Assembly: GCF_021184025.1 (NCBI RefSeq)
Contig: NZ_CP036537.1
Location: 3,596,001-3,660,000, forward strand
Length of the DNA stretch: 64,000 nucleotides
Source: Rhodopseudomonas boonkerdii
Lineage (GTDB): Bacteria > Pseudomonadota > Alphaproteobacteria > Rhizobiales > Xanthobacteraceae
Reading direction: 5' to 3'
In this document: piece after piece, positions 53,255-62,809 of the stretch
Position numbering within the stretch: the stretch's first letter is position 1
Layout: each line of letters opens with the position of its first letter
Position numbers and translations under genes: made by a program
The notes under the pieces: model-generated
Told to the model about the DNA's origin: nothing
Databases searched by the model: none
Seen by the model: the letters and a program-made list of their open reading frames with translations, nothing else

Positions 53255-54787
53255 TTACAACGGCATATTGTCGTGCTTCTTCATCGGCACTTCGACATGC
53301 TTGTCCTTCAGCATCGCCAGCGCGCGGGCGATGCGCTTGCGGGTGGAGTGCGGCATGATCACGTCGTCGATATAGCCACGCTCGGCTGCGACGAACGGCG
53401 ACAGGAAGCGGTCTTCGTATTCCTTGGTGCGCGCGGCGATCTTCTCGGCATCGCCGATGTCCTGGCGGAAGATGATTTCCACTGCGCCCTTGGCGCCCAT
53501 CACGGCGATCTGGGCGGTCGGCCAGGCATAGTTCAGATCGGCGCCGATTTCCTTCGACGCCATCACGTCGAACGCACCGCCATAGGCCTTGCGGGTGATG
53601 ATCGTAACCAGCGGCACGGTGCACTGGCTGTAGGCGAACAGCAGTTTTGCGCCGTGCTTGATGAGACCGCCGTATTCCTGCGCGGTGCCCGGCAGGAAGC
53701 CCGGCACGTCGACGAAGGTGACGATCGGGATATTGAAGGCATCGCAGAAGCGCACGAAGCGCGCCGCCTTGCGGGAGGCATCGCTGTCGAGCACGCCGGC
53801 CAGCACCATCGGCTGGTTGGCAACGAAGCCTACGGTTTTGCCGGCGATGCGGCCGAAGCCGGTGACGATGTTCTTCGCAAACGTATCAGCGAGTTCGAAG
53901 AAGTCGCCCTCGTCCACGACTTTCAGGATCAGTTCCTTGATGTCGTAGGGCTTGTTCGGATTATCGGGGATCAGCGTATCGAGCGAGTCGTCGGTGCGTT
54001 CGATATCGTCGAAGCTCGGCCATTCCGGCACGCCTGCGGTGTTGTTCGACGGCAGGAAGTCGATCAGCCGCCGCATCTGCAGCAGCGTCTCGACATCGTT
54101 CTCGAAGGCTCCGTCGGCGATCGAGGATTTCGTCGCATGCACGCTGGCGCCGCCGAGTTCTTCGGCGGTGACCACCTCGTTGGTGACGGTCTTCACCACG
54201 TCGGGACCGGTGACGAACATGTAGCTGGTGTTCTTCACCATGAAGATGAAGTCGGTCATGGCGGGCGAATAGACGTCGCCACCGGCGCAAGGCCCCATGA
54301 TGACGGAAATCTGCGGGATCACGCCCGAGGCCTGCACATTGCGGCGGAAGACGTAGGAATAGCCCGCGAGCGCCGCGACGCCTTCCTGGATGCGCGCGCC
54401 ACCGGCGTCGTAGAGGCCAATGATCGGCGCCCGCGCCTTCATCGCCATGTCCTGAATCTTGGTGATCTTCAGCGCATGGGTTTCGGACAGCGAGCCGCCG
54501 AACACCGTAAAATCCTTGGCGAAGACGAAGATCTTGCGGCCATTGACGGTGCCCCAGCCGGTGACGACGCCGTCGCCGGGCACCTTGGTCTTCTCCATGC
54601 CAAATTCCACGGAGCGGTGTTCGACGAACATGTCGAATTCCTCGAAGGATCCCTTGTCCAGCAGAAGCTCGATGCGCTCGCGGGCGGTCAGCTTGCCGCG
54701 CTTGTGCTGCGCCTCGATACGCTTTTCGCCGCCACCGAGCTTGGCACCGGCACGGCGCGCTTCGAGGGTATCCAGGATCTCTTTCAT
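53255..54787 (-). CDS. pccB: acyl-CoA carboxylase carboxyltransferase beta subunit (propionyl-CoA type)
   Basis: 510 residues, the length of PccB. It shows the two crotonase-like halves: [100 protein letters not shown] and [20 protein letters not shown]. It transfers CO2 from carboxybiotin on the alpha subunit to propionyl-CoA, feeding methylmalonyl-CoA. The alpha/biotin subunit is not in the window. A 3-methylcrotonyl- or acetyl-CoA specificity is less likely given overall resemblance, but cannot be excluded. Confidence 0.92.
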   Translation of the reverse strand: MKEILDTLEARRAGAKLGGGEKRIEAQHKRGKLTARERIELLLDKGSFEEFDMFVEHRSVEFGMEKTKVPGDGVVTGWGTVNGRKIFVFAKDFTVFGGSLSETHALKITKIQDMAMKARAPIIGLYDAGGARIQEGVAALAGYSYVFRRNVQASGVIPQISVIMGPCAGGDVYSPAMTDFIFMVKNTSYMFVTGPDVVKTVTNEVVTAEELGGASVHATKSSIADGAFENDVETLLQMRRLIDFLPSNNTAGVPEWPSFDDIERTDDSLDTLIPDNPNKPYDIKELILKVVDEGDFFELADTFAKNIVTGFGRIAGKTVGFVANQPMVLAGVLDSDASRKAARFVRFCDAFNIPIVTFVDVPGFLPGTAQEYGGLIKHGAKLLFAYSQCTVPLVTIITRKAYGGAFDVMASKEIGADLNYAWPTAQIAVMGAKGAVEIIFRQDIGDAEKIAARTKEYEDRFLSPFVAAERGYIDDVIMPHSTRKRIARALAMLKDKHVEVPMKKHDNMPL

Positions 54788-54962
54788 GTGCTCCAGCCCG
54801 TCAATTCACGTGTTTTCGCCCGCCCTTGCGGCGGGGTTTGGGGGTCGTTCTAGCATGCGGTTTTCGGCCGTGGAAACGCCCATCCGCATGACTGGAAACC
54901 TTTGAAAATGCATGGCAACGCCGCCAAACCTGCCTATATCGGGATCAGTCAGGGAGGCCGGC

Positions 54963-55424
54963 ATGGCGAATGTCACGATCGATGAAAACAGCGGTGCTGC
55001 CACAGGCGGCGTGCGGGACTTGCTGCGCTGGGAGGGCGTCACTCTCTTTGTCGGCATGACGCTGTTCTACTGGATTTCCGGTGCGCCCTGGCTGCACTAT
55101 GCGCTGGCCTTCTTCGTGCCGGATCTTGCGTTTCTGGCCTATCTGGCCGGTCCGCGTATCGGTGCCGGGGTTTACAACGCAACCCACGCCACCATCGGAC
55201 CGTTGCTGCTGGTATTGTTCGGTCTCCTGACGGCCGAGCCTCTGCCGGGGTCGCTCGCCATGATCTGGCTCGCCCATATCGGCTTCGACCGGATGCTCGG
55301 CTATGGCCTGAAATACGAAGCCGGCTTCCGCTTCACCCATCTCGGCCGCATCGGCAAGGATGCGGCGGCTGCAACGCCCTCCCCAACCGATCCGGCAACC
55401 GGCGATCCGATCAAGACGGCCTAG
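54963..55424 (+). CDS. DUF4260 membrane protein
   Basis: 153 residues with four hydrophobic segments: GVTLFVGMTLFYWISG, YALAFFVPDLAFLAYLAG, THATIGPLLLVLFGLLTAEP and AMIWLAHIGFDRMLGYGLKY. The LLRWEG start, the PDLAFLAYLAGPRIGA-x-YN-x-THA stretch and the HIGFDRMLGYGLKY motif are the DUF4260 pattern. The function is unknown. GGGAGG precedes ATG 54963. Its stop overlaps by 4 bases the stop of the convergent FlhB-like gene. Confidence 0.87.
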   Translation: MANVTIDENSGAATGGVRDLLRWEGVTLFVGMTLFYWISGAPWLHYALAFFVPDLAFLAYLAGPRIGAGVYNATHATIGPLLLVLFGLLTAEPLPGSLAMIWLAHIGFDRMLGYGLKYEAGFRFTHLGRIGKDAAAATPSPTDPATGDPIKTA

Positions 55425-55687
55425 CGACCGCGCCCCGACAGCCGGAGCACGAAGACCAACACCTCGGCCACCGCTTTATAAAGTTCTTCCGGGATCTCGT
55501 CGCCCAGCTCGATATTGGAGAGCGCACCGGCCAGCACCTCGTTCTCCTCGATCGGAATGTCGTGCGCCTTGGCGACTTCGATGATCTTCTCGCCGATGGC
55601 GCCGCGCCCCTTGGCAGTGACGCGCGGTGCACCGGTCTTGTCGTAGTGGAGCGCGACGGCGAGCGCGCGTTTGGGCTGCACGGTCAT
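55421..55687 (-). CDS. stand-alone FlhB C-terminal domain protein (FlhX-like)
   Basis: 88 residues that match only the part of FlhB after its NPTH self-cleavage site: RALAVALHYDKTGAPRVTAK, GRGAIGEKIIEVAKAHDIPI, EENEVLAGALSNIELGDEIP and EELYKAVAEVLVFVLRL. The membrane part and NPTH are absent, as in FlhX-type proteins that can stand in for cleaved FlhB in substrate-specificity switching. It overlaps fliK by 4 bases (ATGA), so the two are made together. No other flagellar gene is near. Confidence 0.88.
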   Translation of the reverse strand: MTVQPKRALAVALHYDKTGAPRVTAKGRGAIGEKIIEVAKAHDIPIEENEVLAGALSNIELGDEIPEELYKAVAEVLVFVLRLSGRGR

Positions 55688-57339
55688 AGCGCCATGTCCA
55701 GGAAATGACCGGCCGAAGCAGGCGCGGCCGGCTGCGGAGCGCCCTCGCGCACGACGATATCGCCGGGCTGAAGCTTGGCGCGGATCAACGCCTGGCTCAG
55801 TTGCCCGGCCTCCGCCTGCAATTGTTTCGCCGTCGATGGCCGCTCCGCCCACATGCGGACGGAGGTCTTCTCGCCCGTCAGCGACACCACCGCATGAATG
55901 GGACCTGTGGGCTCGACATCGAGCGAGAAGCGCGCGCACCAGACTTTTTTGGCAGCCTCCGCCTCGCTGCCCTGGCCGCCGTCGCGCGAAATCTCGAACT
56001 GCGCAACAGCCGTGCCGTGCGGCGTGGCGAAAGGGATTTCAAAACTCCAGCGCGGCGTGCCCTGATCCATGCGCTGCGCCACCGCCGCATCGGCACGTTC
56101 GGGCAGTGACGCGACCTGATGCAGGGTCTGCCGGGCAATGGCAGCCTCGGTGTCGGCGAGCAAATGATGGACCGTCTCGCCCAGCGGCGCATTCGGTGCG
56201 AGCGTCGGCTGCATCACCGGTTGAGGCGTCGGCAATCCGCCGCGCAATGGCGGTGGCGGCACTTGCGAACGCGGCGGCTGCGCATCGACGTAAGGCGCAC
56301 CCGGTTGCCCTTTCGCAGCCGATGCCTGTAGCAACGCGCTCTCGTCAGGCAGGAGCTTTGCGATGATATCCGAGATTTTGACTCCGGATTGCTGCATGCC
56401 ACCGCTCGCCATCGCACTTGCCGGCTTTGCGGTGGCCGCCACGACTTGCGGACGGATATCGACCTCGACAGCTTCGTCGGGCGGCGGCGATGTCGGCGAC
56501 TGCGCGGTATCGCCCTTCACGGCAGCCTTCGGCAGCATCGCCGGCACCAGCGTGGCTGCGGCGGCCTGCGCTTGCGCAGCGGCCGTCATCGGCACCGCCG
56601 CGGTCTGCGGTTGCGCCGGGGCAGTCTGTGGCGTGGTCTGCGTCAATGTAGCGGACTTGACACCTGTATCGGGGCTTAGCGCCATCGTCAGCGCCTGTTT
56701 GAGTACAACCAATGCCGCCTTCATGTCCGGCATTGCACCCGAGGCCGGAGCGCCCTTCGCAAGCGATGCTTCGAGAAACAGTCCGGAATTCTGAAACGCC
56801 GTCTTCAACCCGCCACCTGCGAGTTGCGTATCGAGGGAGGGTCGCTGTGCCAACACCTGCGCAATCGCCTGCTGCAATTTGGGCGGCAGATTCTCCAGTG
56901 ATGCCGCTGCGCCGAGATTGGCGAACAGCGTCGAGAGACTCGCCTGTTTGGTGACGGCCCCCAATGCGGCCTGCGAGACGGCCACGGCCTCAGGCGCAGT
57001 CAATTGCGCCTTGGACGCCGCCAGCGTCGTCATCAGCGTAGCAGAAAGATCGGCTGTCGATGCCAATCCGGCGCCATTCGCAGCCACCTGCTGCGGCAGC
57101 ACCGCGAGGCGCAGTCCATCGGCGGTCTGCGACACCGCAAGCTGCAATGTCTGTCCAGCCTGTAGGGGCACCTGGGTCTGCACATCGATGGCCTGACCGG
57201 CGATGGAGATGCGCGCCTGGTTGCCGGACGAGACTTCGAGCACCCGCGCGGCAACCACGCTGCCAGGCTGAAATGCGATATCGCGCGCCACGCCTTGCGC
57301 GGCGACGAGGGACGGAATCGCATTGACGGTAACCGACAT
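55684..57339 (-). CDS. FliK-like flagellar hook-length control protein
   Basis: 551 residues. An N-terminal ordered segment (PGSVVAARVLEVSSGNQARI) is followed by a long Ala/Gln/Pro/Thr-rich middle of about 300 residues. The C-terminal Flg_hook domain (about 430-530) reads RWSFEIPFATPHGTAVAQFE, WCARFSLDVEPTGPIHAVVS and SVRMWAERPSTAKQL. FliK measures hook length and contacts the FlhB C-domain; here that partner is encoded by the overlapping next gene. The middle is of low complexity, as usual for the ruler. Specialised to the lateral or polar flagellum, or neither: unknown. Confidence 0.85.
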   Translation of the reverse strand: MSVTVNAIPSLVAAQGVARDIAFQPGSVVAARVLEVSSGNQARISIAGQAIDVQTQVPLQAGQTLQLAVSQTADGLRLAVLPQQVAANGAGLASTADLSATLMTTLAASKAQLTAPEAVAVSQAALGAVTKQASLSTLFANLGAAASLENLPPKLQQAIAQVLAQRPSLDTQLAGGGLKTAFQNSGLFLEASLAKGAPASGAMPDMKAALVVLKQALTMALSPDTGVKSATLTQTTPQTAPAQPQTAAVPMTAAAQAQAAAATLVPAMLPKAAVKGDTAQSPTSPPPDEAVEVDIRPQVVAATAKPASAMASGGMQQSGVKISDIIAKLLPDESALLQASAAKGQPGAPYVDAQPPRSQVPPPPLRGGLPTPQPVMQPTLAPNAPLGETVHHLLADTEAAIARQTLHQVASLPERADAAVAQRMDQGTPRWSFEIPFATPHGTAVAQFEISRDGGQGSEAEAAKKVWCARFSLDVEPTGPIHAVVSLTGEKTSVRMWAERPSTAKQLQAEAGQLSQALIRAKLQPGDIVVREGAPQPAAPASAGHFLDMAL

Positions 57340-57392
57340 GGCTGCACCCGAGTCTGGTGCAGCAACCTAGGTTAAGCGGCGTTAACTTCCGA

Positions 57393-58178
57393 TTAAGCGG
57401 TGCCCAGCGCCCGCAGAACGGCGACAGCGCCCTCGAAATCGACCTTACGGGCGGCTCGACGTGCCGCGGCTTCCTCGTCGAGGCCCCATTTCTCCGCGTT
57501 CCAGTCTTCGTCCACGAAGGCCGCGGCCCAGACTTCATCGGCGGTGAGCCGGCCGCGCAGAAGGGCCAGCGCAAGCAGGGCCGAGCCGGTGATCGTGGTC
57601 ACCATATGCAGCGCGGCGACCCGCCATGGATCGCTCGGGAGCGCAGCACGCGCGGCAGCGAGCGCCTGCTCCGGCTGGCTGACATGCATCACACCTTCGG
57701 CGAGAATGAAGTGCGCACCAAGCTCTTGGGCTGCCCAGAACAACACCGGGTCCCACGCAGCCGCCTCACGCGCGATCAGCCCATCCGGATGCGACGCGCG
57801 GTAGAACAGCAGATCCGAGCCGAAATATTTTGCGATGTCGTCGCGCACCGATGCGACCTGCTCTTCGGTCGAGATCGCATCGAGCACGCTGTTGGCCAGC
57901 CGTGTCACCGGCATGCTCAAGGGATCGATGAAGTCCTGCTGCGCATTCCATTCCGCAGCCATCGCGTCAGCGATTGCGCGCGACGGCACAGCGAGCGCAT
58001 TGCGCGACGGCGTGCGCACTGTCTTGTCGTCGAGCGTGATGGCATGACCGTCATCGCCCGCGCTGACACCGACCTTGGTATAGAAACGCTTGCGACGCGC
58101 CGCGCCCGCGGTCTTCTCCCGCGATTCCTGCACGGTGAAGCCGGGCTTGCCATAGACGTCGTCGAACAATTCACGCAT
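57393..58178 (-). CDS. ATP12-family F1-ATPase assembly chaperone
   Basis: 261 residues. The signature is RKRFYTKVGVSAGDDGHAIT, LDDKTVRTPSRNALAVPSRA, IADAMAAEWNAQQDFIDPLS, MPVTRLANSVLDAI, ELGAHFILAEGVMHVSQPEQ and the conserved C-terminal AFVDEDWNAEKWG. ATP12 holds the F1 alpha subunit until the hexamer forms; it is known in mitochondria and alphaproteobacteria. The atp operon is not nearby, as is usual. Confidence 0.93.
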   Translation of the reverse strand: MRELFDDVYGKPGFTVQESREKTAGAARRKRFYTKVGVSAGDDGHAITLDDKTVRTPSRNALAVPSRAIADAMAAEWNAQQDFIDPLSMPVTRLANSVLDAISTEEQVASVRDDIAKYFGSDLLFYRASHPDGLIAREAAAWDPVLFWAAQELGAHFILAEGVMHVSQPEQALAAARAALPSDPWRVAALHMVTTITGSALLALALLRGRLTADEVWAAAFVDEDWNAEKWGLDEEAAARRAARKVDFEGAVAVLRALGTA

Positions 58179-58241
58179 CGGTCATCTCGATCCAGTTACC
58201 GGGCCGTAGTTTACGCGATGCCGACGCGATGCGCGAGACCG

Positions 58242-58556
58242 TCAGCGATTGGCGCAGGCCCGTGAATACGCCGCCCGATCATTCGGACCGAGCCCTGCGG
58301 CTGCACCATCCTGCAGGCAGGTTGTGATGCGGTCGCTGAAGGATGGCCGCGACTGCGGCACGTAATTTTGCCGCGGCAGATCGTCCATCTTCGGCACGAC
58401 GGGCACCTCGATCTTCGGCGGCGGCGGCGCGGGTGGCGGCGGCACCGTCAGCGCGCTGCTGCCGGGCGGGAGCAGCTGCGCGAACACAGGCGCAGCGCCC
58501 AGCGTCAGGAGCGCAATCAGGGCCAAACATGTATGTAGTCGAAACATGCGGTTCAT
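58242..58556 (-). CDS. exported Pro-rich small protein, unknown function
   Basis: 104 residues with a signal peptide (HTCLALIALLTLGAAPVFAQ), then a poly-proline stretch PPPPAPPPPK and a C-terminal part with two Cys (ITTCLQDGAAAGLGPNDRAA, SRACANR) that may form a disulfide. GGAGA lies 10 bases before ATG 58556. Homologues of this layout are common as hypothetical proteins in Bradyrhizobium-like genomes. No function can be given. Confidence 0.7.
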   Translation of the reverse strand: MNRMFRLHTCLALIALLTLGAAPVFAQLLPPGSSALTVPPPPAPPPPKIEVPVVPKMDDLPRQNYVPQSRPSFSDRITTCLQDGAAAGLGPNDRAAYSRACANR

Positions 58557-58593
58557 ATCGTCACGGTCTCCAGCGCGCTCAAGGGGGTCTGAA

Positions 58594-59226
58594 TCAACGC
58601 CGCAGGATGTGATCCGTTGCAACGCGCCGGTGCTCCCAGCCCTCGCGCTCTAGCTCGGGGCGGTCGTCCTCGGTCTCGGGATAGCCGATGCAGAAATAGC
58701 CGATCAGCCGCCAGTCGCGGGGAACGTCGAGCGCTTCGGCAACGGCAGCGGGATCGAGGATCGACACCCAGCCCATGCCGATGCCTTCCGCCCGCGCTGC
58801 CAGCCACATGGTGGTCACCGCGGTCACCACCGAATACTCGGCCATCTCCGGCATGGTGCGTCGCCCGACCCCGTGCCCGACCTCGGTACCGCGATCCGCG
58901 AACACCGCGAGATGTCCCGGCGCTTCACGCAGACCCGCAAGCTTCAGCCGCGCATAGAGCTGCGCGCGTTCGCCGTGATAGGCACCCAGTGCTTCGGCAT
59001 TGCAGGTCGAAAAGTTTTTCTGCACGGCCTGGCGCCGCACGGGATCATCGACGATGACAAAGCGCCATGGTTGGCTGAGCCCCACCGATGGTGCCAGACA
59101 TGCCGTTTCGATCAGCCGCTCCAACGCGCCCTCGGGCAACGGCTCGCTGCGAAACCGCCGGACGTCGCGGCGCCACGCAAAAAGGTCGTGCAAGTGGGCG
59201 CGAAACTGATCGTCGAAGGCCGGCAA
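58594..59226 (-). CDS. bluB: 5,6-dimethylbenzimidazole synthase BluB
   Basis: 210 residues, nitroreductase fold. RRDVRRFRSEPLPEGALERL and ETACLAPSVGLSQPWRFVIV are the FMN-binding start; then YARLKLAGLREAPGHLAVFA, GRRTMPEMAEYSVVTAVTTM and EGIGMGWVSILDP. BluB breaks down FMNH2 with O2 to make the lower ligand of vitamin B12. I chose TTG 59226: it begins with MPAFDDQF, starts 4 bases after the pseudouridine synthase stop, and has GGAAG upstream. No cob genes are adjacent. Confidence 0.88.
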   Translation of the reverse strand: MPAFDDQFRAHLHDLFAWRRDVRRFRSEPLPEGALERLIETACLAPSVGLSQPWRFVIVDDPVRRQAVQKNFSTCNAEALGAYHGERAQLYARLKLAGLREAPGHLAVFADRGTEVGHGVGRRTMPEMAEYSVVTAVTTMWLAARAEGIGMGWVSILDPAAVAEALDVPRDWRLIGYFCIGYPETEDDRPELEREGWEHRRVATDHILRR

Positions 59227-59230
59227 TGCC

Positions 59231-60709
59231 CTAGTCTTCCGGCGCGTTTTCGATCGGGTCGAACCGATCGTGATCGAGCGCGAGGAGATTCCATGATTGC
59301 AGCATATGCGGCGGCAGCGGCGCGGTCGCATCGATCACCCCGCCACGCGGATGCGGGATGACGATACGACGTGCGAGCAGATGCAGGCGGTTCTGCAGAC
59401 CGCCGGGCAACTGCCAGTTCTCGATATTGAAATATTTGGGATCGCCGACGATAGCGTGGCCAATATGCGCCATGTGCGCACGGAGTTGATGGGTCCGTCC
59501 GGTCACTGGCTTCAGCGACACCCAGGAAAGCTTCTGGCCGGACGTTTCGACCACCGCATAATACGTGACCGCGTGGCTCGCGCCCTCGTCGCCATGTTTG
59601 GCGACGCGCATGATCGTATCTTCCTCATTCTCTTCCTTGGCGAGATAGGTCGAGATACGTCCCTGCTTCGGTTTCGGCACTCCCGCCACCAGTGCCCAAT
59701 ACATCTTTCGCGCCGAACGCTCACGAAAAGCGCCGGTGAGGAAGGACGCGGCGAAGCGCGTCTTGGCAATCAGCAAACAGCCCGACGTTTCCCTGTCGAG
59801 ACGGTGAACGAGGCGCGGCTTCTGTCCCTTGGAGTCGCGCATCACCTCCAGCATCATGTCCACGTGGCGCGTCATGCCCGAACCGCCCTGCACGGCAAGG
59901 CCGGCCGGCTTGTTCAGCACCAGCACGTCGGGATCTTCGTAGATCGTCATCTCCTTGAGCGCGTCGAGCGTTTTTTGCGCGGCTTCTGAGAGAACCCCGC
60001 CGACCTTCGGCGCATCGAGCTTGAGCGGCGGAATGCGGACAGTCTGGCCGGTCTTGAGACGATCCTTGCTGTCGGCGCGCTTGCCGTTCACACGCAGCTC
60101 CCCCTTACGGACGATGCGCTGGATATGAGAGAATGACAGGCCGGGAAACCGCGCTTCGAGGAAGCGATCGACACGCATGTCGTTCTCGTCGGGCGTGACA
60201 GTCACGGTCTGCACGCCGGTCGGCATCGAGGCAGGCTCGGCCTTTGCCTTGGCAGGCTTCTCGACCACGGGTTCGGGCTTTCGTGAACGCGACGGACCGC
60301 CTGCGAAGCGCGTCGGCGCCTTGCTTCCGGTGCGTGCAGCGGATGACCGCTCGCTCCGTTCCGGGCGTTCGGATCGCTCAAAGCGTTGCGGGCGCTCAGA
60401 TCGTTCGAAACGTTCCGGGCGCTCAGAACGCTCAAACCGCTCCGGTCGCTCAGACCGTTCAAAGCGCTCGCCCCGCTCAGCCACACGTGCGCGCGGCGGG
60501 CGTGCACTGGTGGGTCGTTCCGTATCGCCGCGCTCGGTCCGGAAGCGTTCGCCCTTCGCCATGGCGCCCTTCGGAGGCGTTCTGGCAGGCCCCTTGGCCG
60601 CCTTCTTCGCCGCCGCCTTGGCCATCGTGGCGCCCGGTTTGGCGCGTCCCGAACGGCCACCGCCTCCGGTGCCGCGTTTGGCGGGGGATTTCGTATCGCG
60701 ACGGCTCAT
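59231..60709 (-). CDS. RluC/RluD-type 23S rRNA pseudouridine synthase with basic repeat-rich N-terminal extension
   Basis: 492 residues. Residues 1-170 are a disordered Arg/Lys/Glu-rich extension that includes four copies of the nonapeptide ERFERSERP (81-116). An S4 RNA-binding domain spans about 177-226 (RVDRFLEARFPGLSFSHIQR), and the catalytic domain has Asp305 in VHRLDRETSG, plus GRTHQLRAHMAHIGHAIVGD. It converts uridine to pseudouridine in the large-subunit rRNA. The start is ATG 60709 with GGAG upstream. It is likely the first gene of the unit with bluB. Confidence 0.92.
   Translation of the reverse strand: MSRRDTKSPAKRGTGGGGRSGRAKPGATMAKAAAKKAAKGPARTPPKGAMAKGERFRTERGDTERPTSARPPRARVAERGERFERSERPERFERSERPERFERSERPQRFERSERPERSERSSAARTGSKAPTRFAGGPSRSRKPEPVVEKPAKAKAEPASMPTGVQTVTVTPDENDMRVDRFLEARFPGLSFSHIQRIVRKGELRVNGKRADSKDRLKTGQTVRIPPLKLDAPKVGGVLSEAAQKTLDALKEMTIYEDPDVLVLNKPAGLAVQGGSGMTRHVDMMLEVMRDSKGQKPRLVHRLDRETSGCLLIAKTRFAASFLTGAFRERSARKMYWALVAGVPKPKQGRISTYLAKEENEEDTIMRVAKHGDEGASHAVTYYAVVETSGQKLSWVSLKPVTGRTHQLRAHMAHIGHAIVGDPKYFNIENWQLPGGLQNRLHLLARRIVIPHPRGGVIDATAPLPPHMLQSWNLLALDHDRFDPIENAPED
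60362..60469 (-). repeat. 27-bp tandem repeat encoding ERFERSERP x4
   Basis: Four in-frame 27-bp units in the pseudouridine synthase gene, each coding E/Q-R-F-E-R-S-E-R-P. Synonymous bases differ between units, so the amino-acid pattern is better kept than the DNA. This points to selection on the protein, or to an old duplication, rather than recent slippage. Confidence 0.85.
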
Positions 60710-60818
60710 CTGTAACTCCAGGGGGAAAGTCCGTCCGTAGCGCATCTACCGACCGGGGTCACGGTCAAATCGCCCGTTCGTACAAACCTTCAGGTTCCGC
60801 CCGCCGGATTTGCCGGCG

Positions 60819-61433
60819 TCAGCGGCGAAAACCACCATACGGGGACTGGCCGGACAGCAGGCGCTGCGTCGGAGAGCCATCGTCCAATTGATGTTGGGTG
60901 AAGCTGCCCTCGAGCGACAAAGTGAGATTCGGAATCGGCTGAAACGCGATGCCTGCGCGCGCCCTGTATCCGGCCGCGATGCTGGTATCGGAACTGAATG
61001 GCGCCAGCGCGGTGCCGATGCCCGGGCGGTAGTTCAGGGTGTCGAAGCCGGCAAAGACGGTGACCGGCAGATCTCCGGCGCCCTTGAACGCGTAGCCTGC
61101 CAGCGTGCTCTGAGCGGTGAGCCCGCCGAAATCGCTGGAGGCGCCAGCCCAGCCGAGGCCCATGCGATCAAAACTCGCGGCCTCGCTGCGCACATATGCA
61201 CCGGTCCGAAAATTGGACTTCCAGTCGCCGTCATACGCAGCCCCGGCATCGAAACCAGGGAAATTGCGGTAGCTCGTGATGCCGGCATCGGACCAGCCGC
61301 CGAGACCAAACGGCCCGTTAGGTACCCAGTACTGCACCGGCGCCGCCTGCTGAGCCGAAGCCACCTGGGCGATCAGGCAACACGTTGCACCGATAACGGC
61401 GGCGCGCAGCGATTGAGATGTAACAATCGACAT
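60819..61433 (-). CDS. outer-membrane beta-barrel protein
   Basis: 204 residues with signal peptide (SLRAAVIGATCCLIAQVASA) and alternating polar/aromatic strands: SNFRTGAYVRSEAASFDRMG, QSTLAGYAFKGAGDLPVTVF, SIAAGYRARAGIAFQPIPNL and TLSLEGSFTQHQL. It resembles the small OmpA/porin-like outer-membrane proteins of Nitrobacteraceae. No pore loop or family can be named with certainty. It is transcribed on the same strand as, and between, rarA and the pseudouridine synthase. Confidence 0.72.
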   Translation of the reverse strand: MSIVTSQSLRAAVIGATCCLIAQVASAQQAAPVQYWVPNGPFGLGGWSDAGITSYRNFPGFDAGAAYDGDWKSNFRTGAYVRSEAASFDRMGLGWAGASSDFGGLTAQSTLAGYAFKGAGDLPVTVFAGFDTLNYRPGIGTALAPFSSDTSIAAGYRARAGIAFQPIPNLTLSLEGSFTQHQLDDGSPTQRLLSGQSPYGGFRR

Positions 61434-61477
61434 CAGACCTTGTCCAACTGACGGGCGCATTTGCGCCGTAACATACT

Positions 61478-62809
61478 CTACGCTTCTGTCCTTTTGGCGG
61501 CGCGCAGCTTCGCCCAGTAATCCAGCCGCTTGCGAATCTCGCGTTCGAAACCGCGCTCGGGCGGATCATAGAAGGTCTGGCGCCCCAAGGCTTCCGGGAA
61601 ATAGTCCTGACCGGAAAAGGCCTCAGGCGTGTCATGGTCGTATTGATATCCTTCGCCGTAGCCTTCGGACTTCATCAGCTTGGTCGGCGAATTCAGGATG
61701 TGTTTTGGCGGCAGCAGGGAGCCGGCCTCCTTCGCCGTTCGCATCGCGGCCTTGTAGGCCATGTAGGCAGCATTCGATTTCGGCGCGGTCGCTATGTAGA
61801 TCACCGCCTGCGCGATGGCGAGCTCGCCTTCGGGGTGACCAAGGAAATCATAGGCGTCCTTGGCGGCATTGCAGATGACCAGCGCCTGCGGATCGGCGAG
61901 TCCGATATCTTCGACGGCCATGCGCACGACACGACGCGCAAGGAACAGCGGGTCTTCACCCGCGTCGAGCATGCGTGCGAGATAGTACAGCGCCGCATCC
62001 GGATCGCTGCCGCGCACGGATTTGTGCAATGCCGAAATCAGATTGTAATGCCCGTCCGCCGACTTGTCGTAGATCGGCGCGCGGCGCTGCAGGATGTCCT
62101 GAAGCTGCGCGGCATTGAAAACTTCGTCGGCTCGCGCCGCGCGCCAGACCTCTTCGGCCAGCGTCAACGCGGCGCGTCCATCGCCATCGGCCATGCGTAT
62201 CAGCACGGCGCGCGCTTCCGCATCGAGCGGCAGCTTGCGGCCTTCGATCTTCTCAGCGTTGGCGAACAGCTTTTCGATCGCCTCGGCATCATGCGATTGA
62301 AACACGAGGACGCGCGCACGCGAGAGAAGCGCCGCATTAAGCTCGAAAGACGGGTTCTCAGTGGTAGCGCCGACGAGCACGACAGTGCCATCTTCCATGA
62401 CGGGCAGAAACGAGTCCTGCTGCGCCTTGTTGAAACGATGCACCTCGTCGACGAACAGCAGCGTGCCCTTGCCGATCTGGCGGCGGGCACGCGCGGCATC
62501 GAACACCTTTTTCAAATCCGCGACGCCGGAGAACACGGCGGAAATCTGCTCGAACTGCAGTTCCGTTGCATCCGCAAGCAGCCGCGCCACCGTGGTCTTG
62601 CCTGTGCCGGGCGGCCCCCAGAAGATAAGCGAGCCGAGTGTGCGCGTTTCCAGCATACGCGTCAGCGCGCCGTCCGGACCGAGAATGTGATCCTGCCCGA
62701 CGACATCGGCGAGCACGCGCGGCCGCAACCGTTCCGGCAGCGGACGCGGCGCATCCCGCTCGAGACCGGCTGCGGCGAACAGATTGGCCGATGGTTGCTT
62801 GGGACTCAT
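61478..62809 (-). CDS. rarA: replication-associated recombination protein RarA (MgsA)
   Basis: 443 residues of AAA+ ATPase. Walker A is GPPGTGKTT near 54-62 and Walker B LLFVDEVHRFNKAQQD. The RarA-specific parts are LADVVGQDHILGPDGALTRM, LVGATTENPSFELNAALLSR, RRVVRMAVEDIGLADPQAL and LPPKHILNSPTKLMKSEGYG. It works at stalled forks with RecA and SSB. Its ATG overlaps the stop of the Deg protease gene (ATGA), so the two are translationally coupled. Confidence 0.96.
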   Translation of the reverse strand: MSPKQPSANLFAAAGLERDAPRPLPERLRPRVLADVVGQDHILGPDGALTRMLETRTLGSLIFWGPPGTGKTTVARLLADATELQFEQISAVFSGVADLKKVFDAARARRQIGKGTLLFVDEVHRFNKAQQDSFLPVMEDGTVVLVGATTENPSFELNAALLSRARVLVFQSHDAEAIEKLFANAEKIEGRKLPLDAEARAVLIRMADGDGRAALTLAEEVWRAARADEVFNAAQLQDILQRRAPIYDKSADGHYNLISALHKSVRGSDPDAALYYLARMLDAGEDPLFLARRVVRMAVEDIGLADPQALVICNAAKDAYDFLGHPEGELAIAQAVIYIATAPKSNAAYMAYKAAMRTAKEAGSLLPPKHILNSPTKLMKSEGYGEGYQYDHDTPEAFSGQDYFPEALGRQTFYDPPERGFEREIRKRLDYWAKLRAAKRTEA

